DNA of 64,000 nt from Ammoniphilus sp. CFH 90114 (GTDB lineage Bacteria; Bacillota; Bacilli; Aneurinibacillales; RAOX-1). The notes below the pieces were generated by a model. It had not been told where the DNA came from. It made no database searches and was given only the letters and a program-made list of their open reading frames with translations. How positions within the stretch are numbered: position 1 is the stretch's first letter; every line of letters begins with the position of its first letter. Made by a program: the position numbers and the translations under genes. The stretch lies in NCBI RefSeq assembly GCF_004123195.1, contig NZ_SDLI01000011.1, forward strand, positions 62,001-126,000, given 5' to 3'. Shown here piece after piece: positions 9,515 through 19,400 of the stretch.

Positions 9515-11776
9515 ATGACAAAGAAGAGGCTTATCACCACTCTAACTGCAGCAACCATTGCCCTAACCACCCTAACAACTCCCTGGGTTCCTTTTCACCC
9601 AACGGTCGTACAAGCGGCAACTGAAGCTTTGCAACCTCCCGATTTCTCATCCCGTGCCGAGATTCCGAATCGATATAAATGGAAGACAGAGCATATCTAT
9701 GCAAATCAACAAACTTGGGAAGAAGACGCTTCTAAGCTTGAGACACTTGCCGAAGAATTCCTCCAACATCAAGGAAAGATCGGTCAATCCCCTTCTTACT
9801 TTAAGGAGATCCTTAATGATTATTCCGAGCTCCTCCAACTTTGCGATAAGCTCTATGTTTTTGCTAATCTATCTTTTGATGTCCATCAGGATAACCCTGA
9901 ACTGCAGGAACTTGCGGATCGGGCCGACCGACTCTATGATCTAGTAACGGAGAAAACCTCCTGGTTTAACTCTGAACTCGCAGAGCTGCCTGAAGAAACG
10001 GTAGAAAAGTACTTAACGTCCAATGAACTAGCAACTTATCGATTATTTATTGAGAGCAGTCTTGAATTTAAGGAGCATACTTTAGCAAGAGATGCTGAGG
10101 CTTTACTTGCTCAGACTTCTCCTTTAATGGGGGTGCCTGAGGGCGTCTTTTCGATGTTCTCTAAGGATCTCAAGCTGCCAGCCATTAAAGATGAAAACGG
10201 ACAAATGGTCCAGCTTACACCAGCTAATTATGTCTCCTTTTTAGAGAGCCCAGATCCTGAGGTGCGTAAGGCTGCCTTTCAAGCCTACTACCACACCTTA
10301 GAAGATTTCCAAGATACTTGGGCACAGATCCTAGCTGGGCAGGTTAAGGCAAATAACTTCTATGCGAAGGCTCGAAAATTTAACAGTGCCTTAGAATCCA
10401 GCCTCTTATCCAACGGGGTTCCCCCTGAAGTTTATGAGGAGCTGATTGATACGGTAAACCAGCATCTTCCTCTCCTGCATCGTTACGTTGAACTGCGTAA
10501 GAGAATGCTGGGTTTAGAAGAATTGCACATGTACGATCTTATCCTCCCTATAGTGGATTCAAACTATGATTATATTCCCTATGAACAAGCTCGAGAGATG
10601 GTGCTAAAGGGATTGAAGCCTCTAGGGGATGAGTATCTGCAAGTGCTTAAAGCGGGAATGCAGAACGGTTGGGTTGACGTTTATTCTACGGAAGATAAGC
10701 GTTCGGGGGCCTACCAGTGGGGGGCCTATGATACACATCCCTACGTGCTTCTTAACTATCAAGGAACGTATGAGGATGTCTTAACCCTTGCACATGAACT
10801 GGGTCATGCCATGCAAACCTATTATACGAACCGGAAGCAGCCTTACCTCTATTCCAACTATCCTATTTTTACAGCGGAAGTTGCTTCCACCATGAATGAA
10901 ACTCTTATGTTCAAGAGCATGTATGCATTAGCTCAAACTAATCAAGAGAAAATGTATCTACTCAATCAATATCTTGACAGCTTCCGTTCCGCCTTGTTCC
11001 GCCAAACCATGCTAGCAGAATTTGAGAAGCTCATCCACGAGCAGGAACAAGCAGGTGCCGCTTTAACCGCGGAAGCTATGAAACAGTGGTACCTCGATAT
11101 AAACCAAAAATACTATGGACCGTCCATGATCTCGGATGAAGAAGTTGCCATGGAATGGGCCCGCATTCCTCACTTGTATTGGGACTTTTACGTCTACCAA
11201 TATGCTACGAGCTTTGCTGCTTCCGCCGCTTTAGCTAACCAAGTACTTGAGGAAGGGAAACCTGCCGTAGATCGCATTCGCGATAACTTCCTATCCGCCG
11301 GAAGCTCAGACGGCCCGCTACAGGTCTTACAAGCAGCTGGAGTGGACATGTCCACTTCACAACCGATTGTTGACGCGATGAAGATATTCGAGGAGACACT
11401 CGACGAATTGGAAAGATTAATAGAAGAAACAGAAATCAAGATTAAGGTCAATGGCGAGAAATTATCCCTAGATCAGGCTCCCCTTCAACAGGAAGGCAGA
11501 ACTCTCGTCCCTGTTCGTTCGATAGCCGAAGCGCTTGGTGCTACGGTGTCTTGGGAGAACGACCAAACCATCTTGATAAAAAAGGAAAACCTGACAGTCA
11601 CGATTAAACCAGACTCGACTGAGGCCATTGTTAATGGAAAAACGATAAAGCTAGATATACCTGCCCGACTCGCAGCCGGCCGGACATACGTGCCCACACG
11701 ATTGGTAAGCGAGGCATTAGGAGCCAGCGTGGAGTGGGACGAGCAGAATAGGACCGTAGTGGTTGAGGGTAAGTAG
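9515..11776 (+). CDS. pepF: Exported oligoendopeptidase F (M3B) with C-terminal stalk domain
   Basis: This 753-residue protein has a clear signal peptide (LITTLTAATIALTTLTTPW ... VQA). Residues about 50-630 are an M3B oligoendopeptidase with the zinc site HELGH (His427, Glu428, His431) and the downstream glutamate in the EVASTMNE helix. The last 110 residues are a stalk domain (RTLVPVRSIAEALGATVSW and YVPTRLVSEALGASVEW). PepF enzymes are normally cytoplasmic, about 600 residues, and cut short peptides. This one appears to be exported and fused to a surface-type module. AGGAGG lies upstream of the ATG. It converges on the GGT operon and shares a bidirectional terminator with it. Confidence 0.92.
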   Translation: MTKKRLITTLTAATIALTTLTTPWVPFHPTVVQAATEALQPPDFSSRAEIPNRYKWKTEHIYANQQTWEEDASKLETLAEEFLQHQGKIGQSPSYFKEILNDYSELLQLCDKLYVFANLSFDVHQDNPELQELADRADRLYDLVTEKTSWFNSELAELPEETVEKYLTSNELATYRLFIESSLEFKEHTLARDAEALLAQTSPLMGVPEGVFSMFSKDLKLPAIKDENGQMVQLTPANYVSFLESPDPEVRKAAFQAYYHTLEDFQDTWAQILAGQVKANNFYAKARKFNSALESSLLSNGVPPEVYEELIDTVNQHLPLLHRYVELRKRMLGLEELHMYDLILPIVDSNYDYIPYEQAREMVLKGLKPLGDEYLQVLKAGMQNGWVDVYSTEDKRSGAYQWGAYDTHPYVLLNYQGTYEDVLTLAHELGHAMQTYYTNRKQPYLYSNYPIFTAEVASTMNETLMFKSMYALAQTNQEKMYLLNQYLDSFRSALFRQTMLAEFEKLIHEQEQAGAALTAEAMKQWYLDINQKYYGPSMISDEEVAMEWARIPHLYWDFYVYQYATSFAASAALANQVLEEGKPAVDRIRDNFLSAGSSDGPLQVLQAAGVDMSTSQPIVDAMKIFEETLDELERLIEETEIKIKVNGEKLSLDQAPLQQEGRTLVPVRSIAEALGATVSWENDQTILIKKENLTVTIKPDSTEAIVNGKTIKLDIPARLAAGRTYVPTRLVSEALGASVEWDEQNRTVVVEGK

Positions 11777-11802
11777 ACTTGGAATGAACTAATTTAATAT
11801 AC

Positions 11803-11840
11803 AAAGGGCGATTTCAATTGAATGAAATCGCCCTTTCTTT
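11803..11840. terminator. Bidirectional terminator between pepF and GGT operon
   Basis: There is a perfect 14-bp stem AAAGGGCGATTTCA / TGAAATCGCCCTTT with T-rich flanks on both strands. It ends pepF on plus and the five-gene array on minus. Confidence 0.9.
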
Positions 11841-11846
11841 TCATTA

Positions 11847-14504
11847 TTATTGATCAATACGATCCCATGCAACTTTGCCAAAATGCTTAGCTACCGGAAC
11901 GATATCTGCCATATCGATCTTCTGGTCTTTATTTACATCATATACTCCGTTTGCAGCAGCAACCGATTTCTCAAATTGCTTCGCGATATGGGTAATATCT
12001 ACAATGTCAATCGCGCCATCTTGGGTAAAGTCACCGACTAATAATGTCATGTTAGGCAGCTGAGCTTGATCTCCGTTTATGGCGATTTGCTTTCCTGCAC
12101 GCAGGTATCCGTCCTTATTAACAGTTAGCAAATAGTCACCAGAAGCTGGTACTGACATCGTATAGTTACCGTTGCTTCCAGTAGCTGCACTTCCTACTAC
12201 TTGTTGACCGGATAATAAGCGCACGGTAAATCCATCTAGCTTGTCGCTTGCTAACCCTTGGTAGCTTGGTACTCCGACCTGACCACTAACCGTTTGACCT
12301 TTTGCAATAGAAATAGAAGCCGGTTGAGTTTGGAACTCGAGGTCTGCATTTTCGCTATTTAGTAACTGGATATTTGAGGCTAAAGGTCTCAATTCGGTCG
12401 TACCCTCTGATCCCTCTTTTGCCTTGAAACGCACGGTAGCCAGAACACCATTACCTTCTACCCCTTGAACATCTCCAAGCTGAGCTACAGCGAATGAAAT
12501 CACTCCATTCACATTGTCCGCCTCATTTTTCACAAGGATTCCATTCAGCATGCTTCCTGGATTTAGCTGAATCCCCTCTTCTGTCTCGTTAGCATCAATC
12601 ACTTCAAGCTTGCTTGGATCAAACTCGATTCGTACAGAAGCACCATACAAATCAGACATATTCTTCAATGAGATTGCAGCATCAAATTCGCCTAATTCTG
12701 TTGTTGAATTTGGAGCATTCAATTCCAAAGCAGGAGAAACGTTGGTCTCATCTTTAATCCCAATAGCCGCTCCCTCACGTCGAGAATCAGCTGCTCCGTA
12801 GAAGATTCCATTTTCATGGTCGATTAAAATACTTTGTACATTCCCGGTCTCAGCAGCACTCGAATTAAACGTGTGACCTTTAGTAGTCAAGGCATCTTTG
12901 ACGTCTTGCGGAATACCTAATTCCCAACGAATACTACTTGTATGAGTATTTTGGATTCGTGGTTCTTCAATCGCTTCTTTTAATTCCATACCATGATCTA
13001 AAACATTCAAGATTACTTGTGTAACGGAAGCCATGATCGTAGCTCCCCCTGGAGAACCTACTGTTAATACCGGCTTCCCGTCCTTTAGCATCATTGTAGG
13101 AGACATACTGCTCAATGGTCTCTTATTAGGCTGCACTTCATTGGCTCCGCCTGGTCTTGCATCGAAATCCGTTAACTCGTTATTCAACATAATCCCGTAT
13201 CCTGGAACCATGATTCCCGTACCAAATACTTGTTCAATGGTGGTCGTGTAGGCGACTACATTTCCCCACTTATCTGCAACGGTAAAGTGAGTCGTCTGCC
13301 CAATAGGGTTCTCTTCCTGCGCTACAACGTCCATTGGTTGATCTGTATCTTCATACTTCCACGGATCGCCCTCTACACCAGTCTTAATCACATCATCCAT
13401 ATTGATTAAAGCTTGGCGCTCCGCGATATAGTCTGGATGCAACATCCCTTTCATTGGTACATCCACATACTGCGGATCACCAATATATGCTGCACGGTCG
13501 GCATAAGCTAAACGCATCGCATTGATGAGCAAGTGGTACTTCTCCGCAGAACGAGGACCGTATTGACTGACGTCAAAGCCATCCAATAATTTAAGAAGCT
13601 GTAATACCGTCAATCCACCAGAACTAGGAGGCGGCATGCTGGCTACTTGATAGCCTCTGTACTCATCCCATAGCGGACGATCTTCTGTAATTACGTAGTT
13701 TCTTAAATCTTCTGCTGTCATACTTCCACCGTATTGCTGAACAACCTGAGCAATGGCTTCTCCGATTTCACCATTGTAATATACATCCGCACCATGCTGT
13801 TGGATCAGTTTAAAGGTCTTTGCAAGGTCAGGCTGGATGAGCCATTGACCGGCTTGTACAGGAACTCCTCCTGGTACAAAAACATCCTTCGCTGCTGACT
13901 TCTCCAATTTCGTTTTATGGTCACGAGCCGCTTCCGCTAATTGATTGTCCACCTCAAAACCTTCTTCAGCCAATTTGATAGCTGGAGCAATTAATTCTGC
14001 TAGAGGCTTGGTACCCCACTTATCTACTGCTGTTTCCAACCCCTTCAATGTTCCTGGTACACCTACTGCATTACCATGTTGGGATCTGGTTGAAAAAGGA
14101 ATAATTCCTCCAGATGGTGTAAGAAACATATCTGGCTTTGCCCCTGCAGGAGCTCGTTCACGACTGTTAAGGATGGTGATATCTTGTGAATCCTTATCGT
14201 ACACCATCATGAAGCCGCCGCCGCCAATTCCCGACATCATAGGCTCTACAACATTAAGGGCAAATTGTACGGCTACGGCCGCATCCATGGCATTCCCGCC
14301 AGCCTTTAATATCTCAGCACCTACACGGGTAGCTAGCGGTTGGGATGTGACCACCATTCCTTCTGTTCCTGTATCTACTTCACTAAATTGATCATAGACA
14401 GAGCCAGCTGCTTGAGTAGACATCACATTGATTGGGCTAATTGTGAAGACGAGCGTTAAACTAGTAACGACAGCAAACATCTTGCGCCATTTTACTTTTA
14501 TCAT
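11847..14504 (-). CDS. Exported gamma-glutamyltransferase with cohesin and dockerin-like modules (GGT1)
   Basis: The protein has 885 residues, where ordinary bacterial GGTs have about 580. It has a signal peptide (residues 1-33). The GGT catalytic region is residues 35-585, with substrate Arg in NSRERAP, the self-cleavage and nucleophile site at Thr404 (QTTHFTVAD), LSSMSPT and the oxyanion glycines in GSPGG. Residues about 590-735 are a cohesin-like beta-sandwich (GASVRIEFDPSKLEVID). Residues 735-820 are a carboxypeptidase-regulatory-like repeat. Residues 823-885 are a type I dockerin-like pair of calcium loops (D825-F-T-Q-D829-G and D856-V-N-K-D860). GGTs hydrolyse or transfer gamma-glutamyl groups of glutathione, gamma-Glu peptides or poly-gamma-glutamate. 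This one should be outside the cell in a multiprotein assembly. GGAGG lies five bases before the ATG, and the gene is last in the operon. Confidence 0.93.
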   Translation of the reverse strand: MIKVKWRKMFAVVTSLTLVFTISPINVMSTQAAGSVYDQFSEVDTGTEGMVVTSQPLATRVGAEILKAGGNAMDAAVAVQFALNVVEPMMSGIGGGGFMMVYDKDSQDITILNSRERAPAGAKPDMFLTPSGGIIPFSTRSQHGNAVGVPGTLKGLETAVDKWGTKPLAELIAPAIKLAEEGFEVDNQLAEAARDHKTKLEKSAAKDVFVPGGVPVQAGQWLIQPDLAKTFKLIQQHGADVYYNGEIGEAIAQVVQQYGGSMTAEDLRNYVITEDRPLWDEYRGYQVASMPPPSSGGLTVLQLLKLLDGFDVSQYGPRSAEKYHLLINAMRLAYADRAAYIGDPQYVDVPMKGMLHPDYIAERQALINMDDVIKTGVEGDPWKYEDTDQPMDVVAQEENPIGQTTHFTVADKWGNVVAYTTTIEQVFGTGIMVPGYGIMLNNELTDFDARPGGANEVQPNKRPLSSMSPTMMLKDGKPVLTVGSPGGATIMASVTQVILNVLDHGMELKEAIEEPRIQNTHTSSIRWELGIPQDVKDALTTKGHTFNSSAAETGNVQSILIDHENGIFYGAADSRREGAAIGIKDETNVSPALELNAPNSTTELGEFDAAISLKNMSDLYGASVRIEFDPSKLEVIDANETEEGIQLNPGSMLNGILVKNEADNVNGVISFAVAQLGDVQGVEGNGVLATVRFKAKEGSEGTTELRPLASNIQLLNSENADLEFQTQPASISIAKGQTVSGQVGVPSYQGLASDKLDGFTVRLLSGQQVVGSAATGSNGNYTMSVPASGDYLLTVNKDGYLRAGKQIAINGDQAQLPNMTLLVGDFTQDGAIDIVDITHIAKQFEKSVAAANGVYDVNKDQKIDMADIVPVAKHFGKVAWDRIDQ

Positions 14505-14529
14505 GCTTTCCTCCTCTTAAATAGTTGTT

Positions 14530-16359
14530 TTATGGTTGGATTGTCAGGTTTAAAGATTCTAGTGAATCCATGCTCATTTCTTTCACATCAGAATTCAGAA
14601 ATTTTTCAGACTCAATTTGAATGGCCGAAGCCGATGCTGACTGTCCTTCCTTTACCTTCACCACGAAGCTAAACAATTCTTCCTTATTCGCGTTTATCCC
14701 TTTGCGATCTCTCAATAAAGAAGCCGCGTAAACAATCGTTCCTTTGGAATTATCCACATTCTCTGCAGCAACCAGAGATGTATTCAACTGACTATTGGAG
14801 AGTTGAAGTTTTGCATCGTTTTCAACCTGCAACTTAACCGGGTCGAATTTGATCTTGAGCTGCCCGGAATATAAATCCTTTGCTGAAACGGATACTTTTA
14901 CGATGGTACTCTCACCCGGCTTTAGTGTTGCTTTATCCGCACTGATAAAGATGCCTGACTGACTCGGATCTGGATCTGGATCTGGATCTGGATCTGGATC
15001 TGAATCTGAATCTGGACCTGGACCTGGACTAGGGCTTGGTAACTTAATAGTTACTCCATCTGGCGTATCCACTTTATCCGGTCTTCTTTCGAAGCTAACC
15101 CCATTCACATTTACCTTTGCAGACTTCACCGTTCCTGGTCCTGTCACTTTGGAAGGAGCATCCACTGTCATGTTCTCTACCGTTACCTGGGAGCCTAGCT
15201 TGATTTCGGTATTTTTAGCGTCCTTTCCTACTTCCATTGTCCCGATCTTTCCGGATACAACATCCACCTTACTGTTGGGAACATTTAGTTGAAGCTTATC
15301 TACGTTTCCTGCAATCGTCACAACGGACTGTTGACCCTTTTGATCGGTTATGATGACCGTTGTGAACCCTGATCCTTGCAAGTCCTTTTCTTCAAGTTTT
15401 GCACCCGATTCTAATTGCACTTCATCTACAGAAGTACTTCCAGAAACCTCTACTCGAACTTGACCATTCACCTTGTCAACAACCAGTACAGCTAGCGTTG
15501 AATCCTTTACGAGAATACTATTCATCCCGCCGCCGCGAACCATGGTTTTTCCTTTTACCGTAACATTAGTAAGGATGGCTTCCCCTTCTCCAATACCTTC
15601 AGCCAATATCAAGTTTCCTTCTATGACCATATGTTGAAGGGTAATCCCTGGAGATTTCACTTCAACGTCTCCTTTAACTGTTATAGGAGCTTCTTTACTT
15701 CCGCCATAGATCCCAGCTTCTTGATATGTAACCTTATGAGTACGAGTTTCCAAAACGCGATCTAAGGTAACTACGGCTTCCGCACGAGTAATCATCTGGC
15801 TAGGCCGGAACGTTTGATCGGGATAACCGCTCATGATTCCCTGCTTTAGTACAGCTCCAATAGCAGGCTTGCTCCAGGCTGCCATAGATCCCTTGTCCGT
15901 GAATTTCTCCAAGACTTCTCCTGTCTCTTCGCTACCAAGTTGTAGCAAAGAGGATACCATCGCTGCCGCTTCTTGTCGGCTCACAGGATGGTTTGGCTTC
16001 ATGGTCCCATCACCGTAGCCTTTAATGTAGCCTGCTGCAATAGCCTTAGCCACTACAGAATAATGCCAGTCTGATTCTTTTACATCAGAGAATGAAATCG
16101 AGCCTGAATCAGTAAGGTCAAATGCCCGATTTGTCATTGCCATAAACTCTGCTCTTGACACAGGAGAGTTAGGTTTAAAGGCTCCATCCGGATACCCTTG
16201 GATTAGTCCCTGGTCAAGCCAGCCATGGATCTTCTTTTCCGCCCAATGGCCAGAAATATCACTTGGCTTAGCGGAGCTCGCTGCCGCCGTGGAAAAAACG
16301 GTACAAATTGCAAGTCCGATCAAGGCGATGGATTTAAGTCTCATTTGTTTAGTCTTCAT
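14530..16359 (-). CDS. S-layer homology (SLH) surface anchor with cohesin module
   Basis: The protein has 609 residues. The start at 16359 (MKTKQMRLKS) follows AAGGAGG, while upstream ATGs lack a site. After a signal peptide come three SLH repeats (about residues 34-203) with the motifs SRAE, SRQE and TRAE that bind pyruvylated secondary cell-wall polymer. Residues about 205-440 are low-hydrophobicity beta-strand repeats (GNLILAEG, GTVKSAKVNVNG), probably a solenoid spacer. A Pro-Asp linker follows at about 447-470. The final 138 residues are a cohesin-like domain (GQLKIKFDPVKLQVEND). No catalytic motif or dockerin is seen. It would serve as a wall-bound receptor for the dockerins of the two flanking GGTs. 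It lies 25 bp before GGT1 and 62 bp after GGT2. Confidence 0.9.
   Translation of the reverse strand: MKTKQMRLKSIALIGLAICTVFSTAAASSAKPSDISGHWAEKKIHGWLDQGLIQGYPDGAFKPNSPVSRAEFMAMTNRAFDLTDSGSISFSDVKESDWHYSVVAKAIAAGYIKGYGDGTMKPNHPVSRQEAAAMVSSLLQLGSEETGEVLEKFTDKGSMAAWSKPAIGAVLKQGIMSGYPDQTFRPSQMITRAEAVVTLDRVLETRTHKVTYQEAGIYGGSKEAPITVKGDVEVKSPGITLQHMVIEGNLILAEGIGEGEAILTNVTVKGKTMVRGGGMNSILVKDSTLAVLVVDKVNGQVRVEVSGSTSVDEVQLESGAKLEEKDLQGSGFTTVIITDQKGQQSVVTIAGNVDKLQLNVPNSKVDVVSGKIGTMEVGKDAKNTEIKLGSQVTVENMTVDAPSKVTGPGTVKSAKVNVNGVSFERRPDKVDTPDGVTIKLPSPSPGPGPDSDSDPDPDPDPDPDPSQSGIFISADKATLKPGESTIVKVSVSAKDLYSGQLKIKFDPVKLQVENDAKLQLSNSQLNTSLVAAENVDNSKGTIVYAASLLRDRKGINANKEELFSFVVKVKEGQSASASAIQIESEKFLNSDVKEMSMDSLESLNLTIQP
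14965..15030. repeat. Hexanucleotide tandem repeat encoding Asp-Pro linker
   Basis: About ten copies of GGATCT and near variants (GAATCT, GGACCT) lie head to tail. On the minus strand they encode the (D-P)n / (S-D) / (G-P) linker between spacer and cohesin. Copy-number change would keep the frame and only alter linker length. Confidence 0.85.
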
Positions 16360-16398
16360 TTGTACCTCCTTCATCATTAACTCATGTTATTTAAGGGA

Positions 16399-16431
16399 GA
16401 AGGAATCCCGGGAGAAGCCCGAAATTCCTTC
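16399..16431 (-). promoter_or_regulatory. Intercistronic hairpin between GGT2 and SLH-cohesin genes
   Basis: Arms at 16399-16412 and 16418-16431 pair over 14 positions (GAAGGAAT..CGGG, with two G-U pairs) around a 5-base loop. No T run follows on the minus strand. It is better explained as an mRNA-processing or stability element, or a weak attenuator, that sets the ratio of GGT2 to anchor, than as a full terminator. Confidence 0.6.
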
Positions 16432-16438
16432 TACTTAT

Positions 16439-19400
16439 TTAGTTCAATTCAAAATTAAGAACTGCCGATACGATGTCATCTAATAAGATATGACCGTCTT
16501 TGTTCACATCAAACTTATCATTCTCCCCGTTAGGCGTCTTCTCGAATGCTTGAGCAATCAATTGAACATCGACGATGTTGATGATTTCATCTGCATTGAA
16601 GTCACCCACACGAAGAACTAAGTTTGGCACGGTTACATCTTGACCCGCAACCACTGACGCATGCACGCGCTTATAGCCAGGAGCCGTAATCACTACAACC
16701 GCATCCCCTGTATGCTCCGTCGGAATAGAGTAAGCTCCTGTTGCATCCGTAATGGCTTCCCCAACAACTTGATCTCCTGCCTTCAACTGCACAGTGAATC
16801 CACTTAAGTCAGTCAAACGGTTTCCTTTAGATAAGGAAATCGTTCCAGATACAGCAGGGAACGTATCAGCAACAACCACGTAGCTATTAAGCTCCGTTGG
16901 AATGATTTCATTGTTGCTGTTGCGCAAGTACGTACCTTCACTCATTGGGAGTAGACTGACTTCCCCTGTCACATTCGGCTTCACTTGCAAGCGAAGGCTA
17001 GCCAATGTACCATTTCCATTCTCGCCAACTACGTCACCTAGCTTCGTTACTGCAAAACTAATGACTCCGTTTTCCGCATCTACTGCGTTGCTGATATTGG
17101 CGCCCTTAACCCAGCTTCCAGGCTGAATCTGAACTCCGTCCTCGTTCGGATTCATATCCACAACTTCCAATTTTGCAGGATCATACTGCAATTTAAAGGA
17201 AGCTCCATACAGATCTACAGCGTTATCCAAGTTCACTTGAACATCAAAGGCTTTTCCAGGCAGAACTCTTGCAGGTCCGTTCATCTTCAGACTGCTCGTT
17301 GGAGTTGGGATGTTGAACTCACTTTCCACCATCGCGCTTCCACCACCGCGACGAACGGGCTCAGCTACCGCTTGTACACGTCCATCTGGCAAGAAAGCAA
17401 TTCCCGTTACAGAACCAATCCCTTGAACGAGTCCAGAAGTTTCAAATCTCTGGCCACGTTGTTGAAGAGCTAGGTATTCTGGTGTCCCTACAAAAGCTGA
17501 CTCCACTACTGTGTTTCCTGATCTTAAATTTCTCTGGGACAAACGTGGAGAAGCCACAGCTTCAGGCAATGTCATACCAAAATCTAAATGGTTGACTAAA
17601 ACTTGCAATATTGTCGTGATAATCGTTGCACTTCCTGGAGCCCCTGCCGTCATGACTGGTTTTCCATCCTTCATCACGATGGTTGGGGACATACTGCTAA
17701 GGTTTCTCATTCCTGGCTTAGGAGCATTCGGGTCTCCAGGTCCTGAAACGGATGGAATGCGTCCAGATAAGCCATCATTTAATATAAATCCGTAACCAGG
17801 TACAACCATTCCGTTACCACCAATGGATACAATCGTGTTCGTGTAGGCTACGATGTTTCCTTCTTTATCGGATACGGATAAATGGATCGTTTCGGTATCA
17901 GCATCTTTCTTTTCTACTGGCAGTGGAGGCTCTTCGGGTTCAACCGCGCTAACCTCTTCTGCTGGAGCTGGTTCCTCTTGGACGGATGGCTCAACATCCG
18001 CACTTGCAGGTTCTGTGCTCTCTTCAACTACCTCGGTAGGTTCTAGCACAACCGGTTCAACCCCGGGATCGAAGCCTAGTGCAAAAGCATCTCCCTCTAA
18101 TTCAGGTTCCTGATCTAAGTTCGTGACGGATAGATTGCCCAATAAGAAGGTACCGCCTTGATCATTTTGCCATTCCATGGCGCTAATCATAAAGCGTCCA
18201 GGAGTAGTTACATTCGTATCTGTAATATCAATGTCCCAAGCCGCAGGCTCTTCTTCACCATGCTTCCAGAACTTTGCCTTAATCTGATCATCAACGACTC
18301 TAAAGCGCAACCATTGCCACTCTGTTGTACTCTCACGAGAGATTTCGATAGGATATGCAATCTTCTCCTGTCCCGTTTTCGTCTGCATGACTTTAATTAA
18401 GTCATCCCCTGTACGGATCTCGAGACCATATCCATTCGCTGGTGTGGTGGAGCTTCCCCAGTTATCTGAACGCAACCAGAACCGTAGTCGGCGATCCACA
18501 CCCAAATCTTCAATCTTAAATGGAATAAGCAGTTCGCTGTTTACTGAAGGTTCCATTTGAGCTGTTGCACGAGCCCAATCTAGACGTGTTCCCGGTATCT
18601 GAATTCGCCCATGTCCACCATAAACATCAACAGTAACCGCATCGTTTTTGCCTTCCACGATAAAGCTTGACGGATCCCATGCTGTTCCGTCTGCCCCATC
18701 AAATCGGTAAGAGAAGCTCTCAGCAGGATCTACCGGATCCTTCAATTCCTTAACATTGATGTCCCCAATTTGGAAGCTTCCTCCGCCGCCATCTCTAAAC
18801 TCTAATGAACTAAGAAGGAATAAGCCTTTACCGCTGATATTGCTGTCATTTGTTTGAAGGTCCCAATTCTCCGGTTCAGATTCACTGTCCGTCCATAGCT
18901 TTACAGACAGTTCATCGCCCTTCACACTATAGCGCAGCCATTGCCAGTCCGTTGAACGAGCTCGGTCAATGACCCCAATCTCCGTCAAGCTGCCGTTAAT
19001 ATAGCGTATCAATCGTACCTTATCATCTGTAGTACGAAGCTCTACACCATATCCATTTAACGGAGTCGTGATATTATTCCATCCATCCGCTCTCAACCAG
19101 AGTCTTAAACGACGATCAGCGCCCAGATCATCCATTTTGAACGGGATAAGAAGCTCACCATCCGCTATCGGCTCCATATTCGGAGTAGCCCGTCCATAAG
19201 AATTGCGTCGATCCGCAAGTGTGATACGGCCTTTTCCATCTATGGTATCGAAGGTGGCATCCGCACTGTTTTCTACAACCAGCTGTTTAGGATCCCATTC
19301 ACCACCTGTAAAGCTAAATGCGAACCCGCCTTTTTGCGGCTTAACCTTTGGTTCAGGCCATAGATCAGGATCGGCATCATAAGGCCATGGATTCCCCGGT

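Noticed and set aside
14530-16377. Start of the SLH protein at the upstream ATGs 16377 or 16374
   Set aside because: AAGGAGG lies between these codons and the ATG at 16359, so the downstream start is the one with a proper ribosome-binding site.
17853-18113. Plus-strand Ser/Thr-rich frame opposite GGT2
   Set aside because: It is the antisense of the Glu/Pro/Val-rich linker of GGT2. The bias comes from the repeated codons, and there is no ribosome-binding site.
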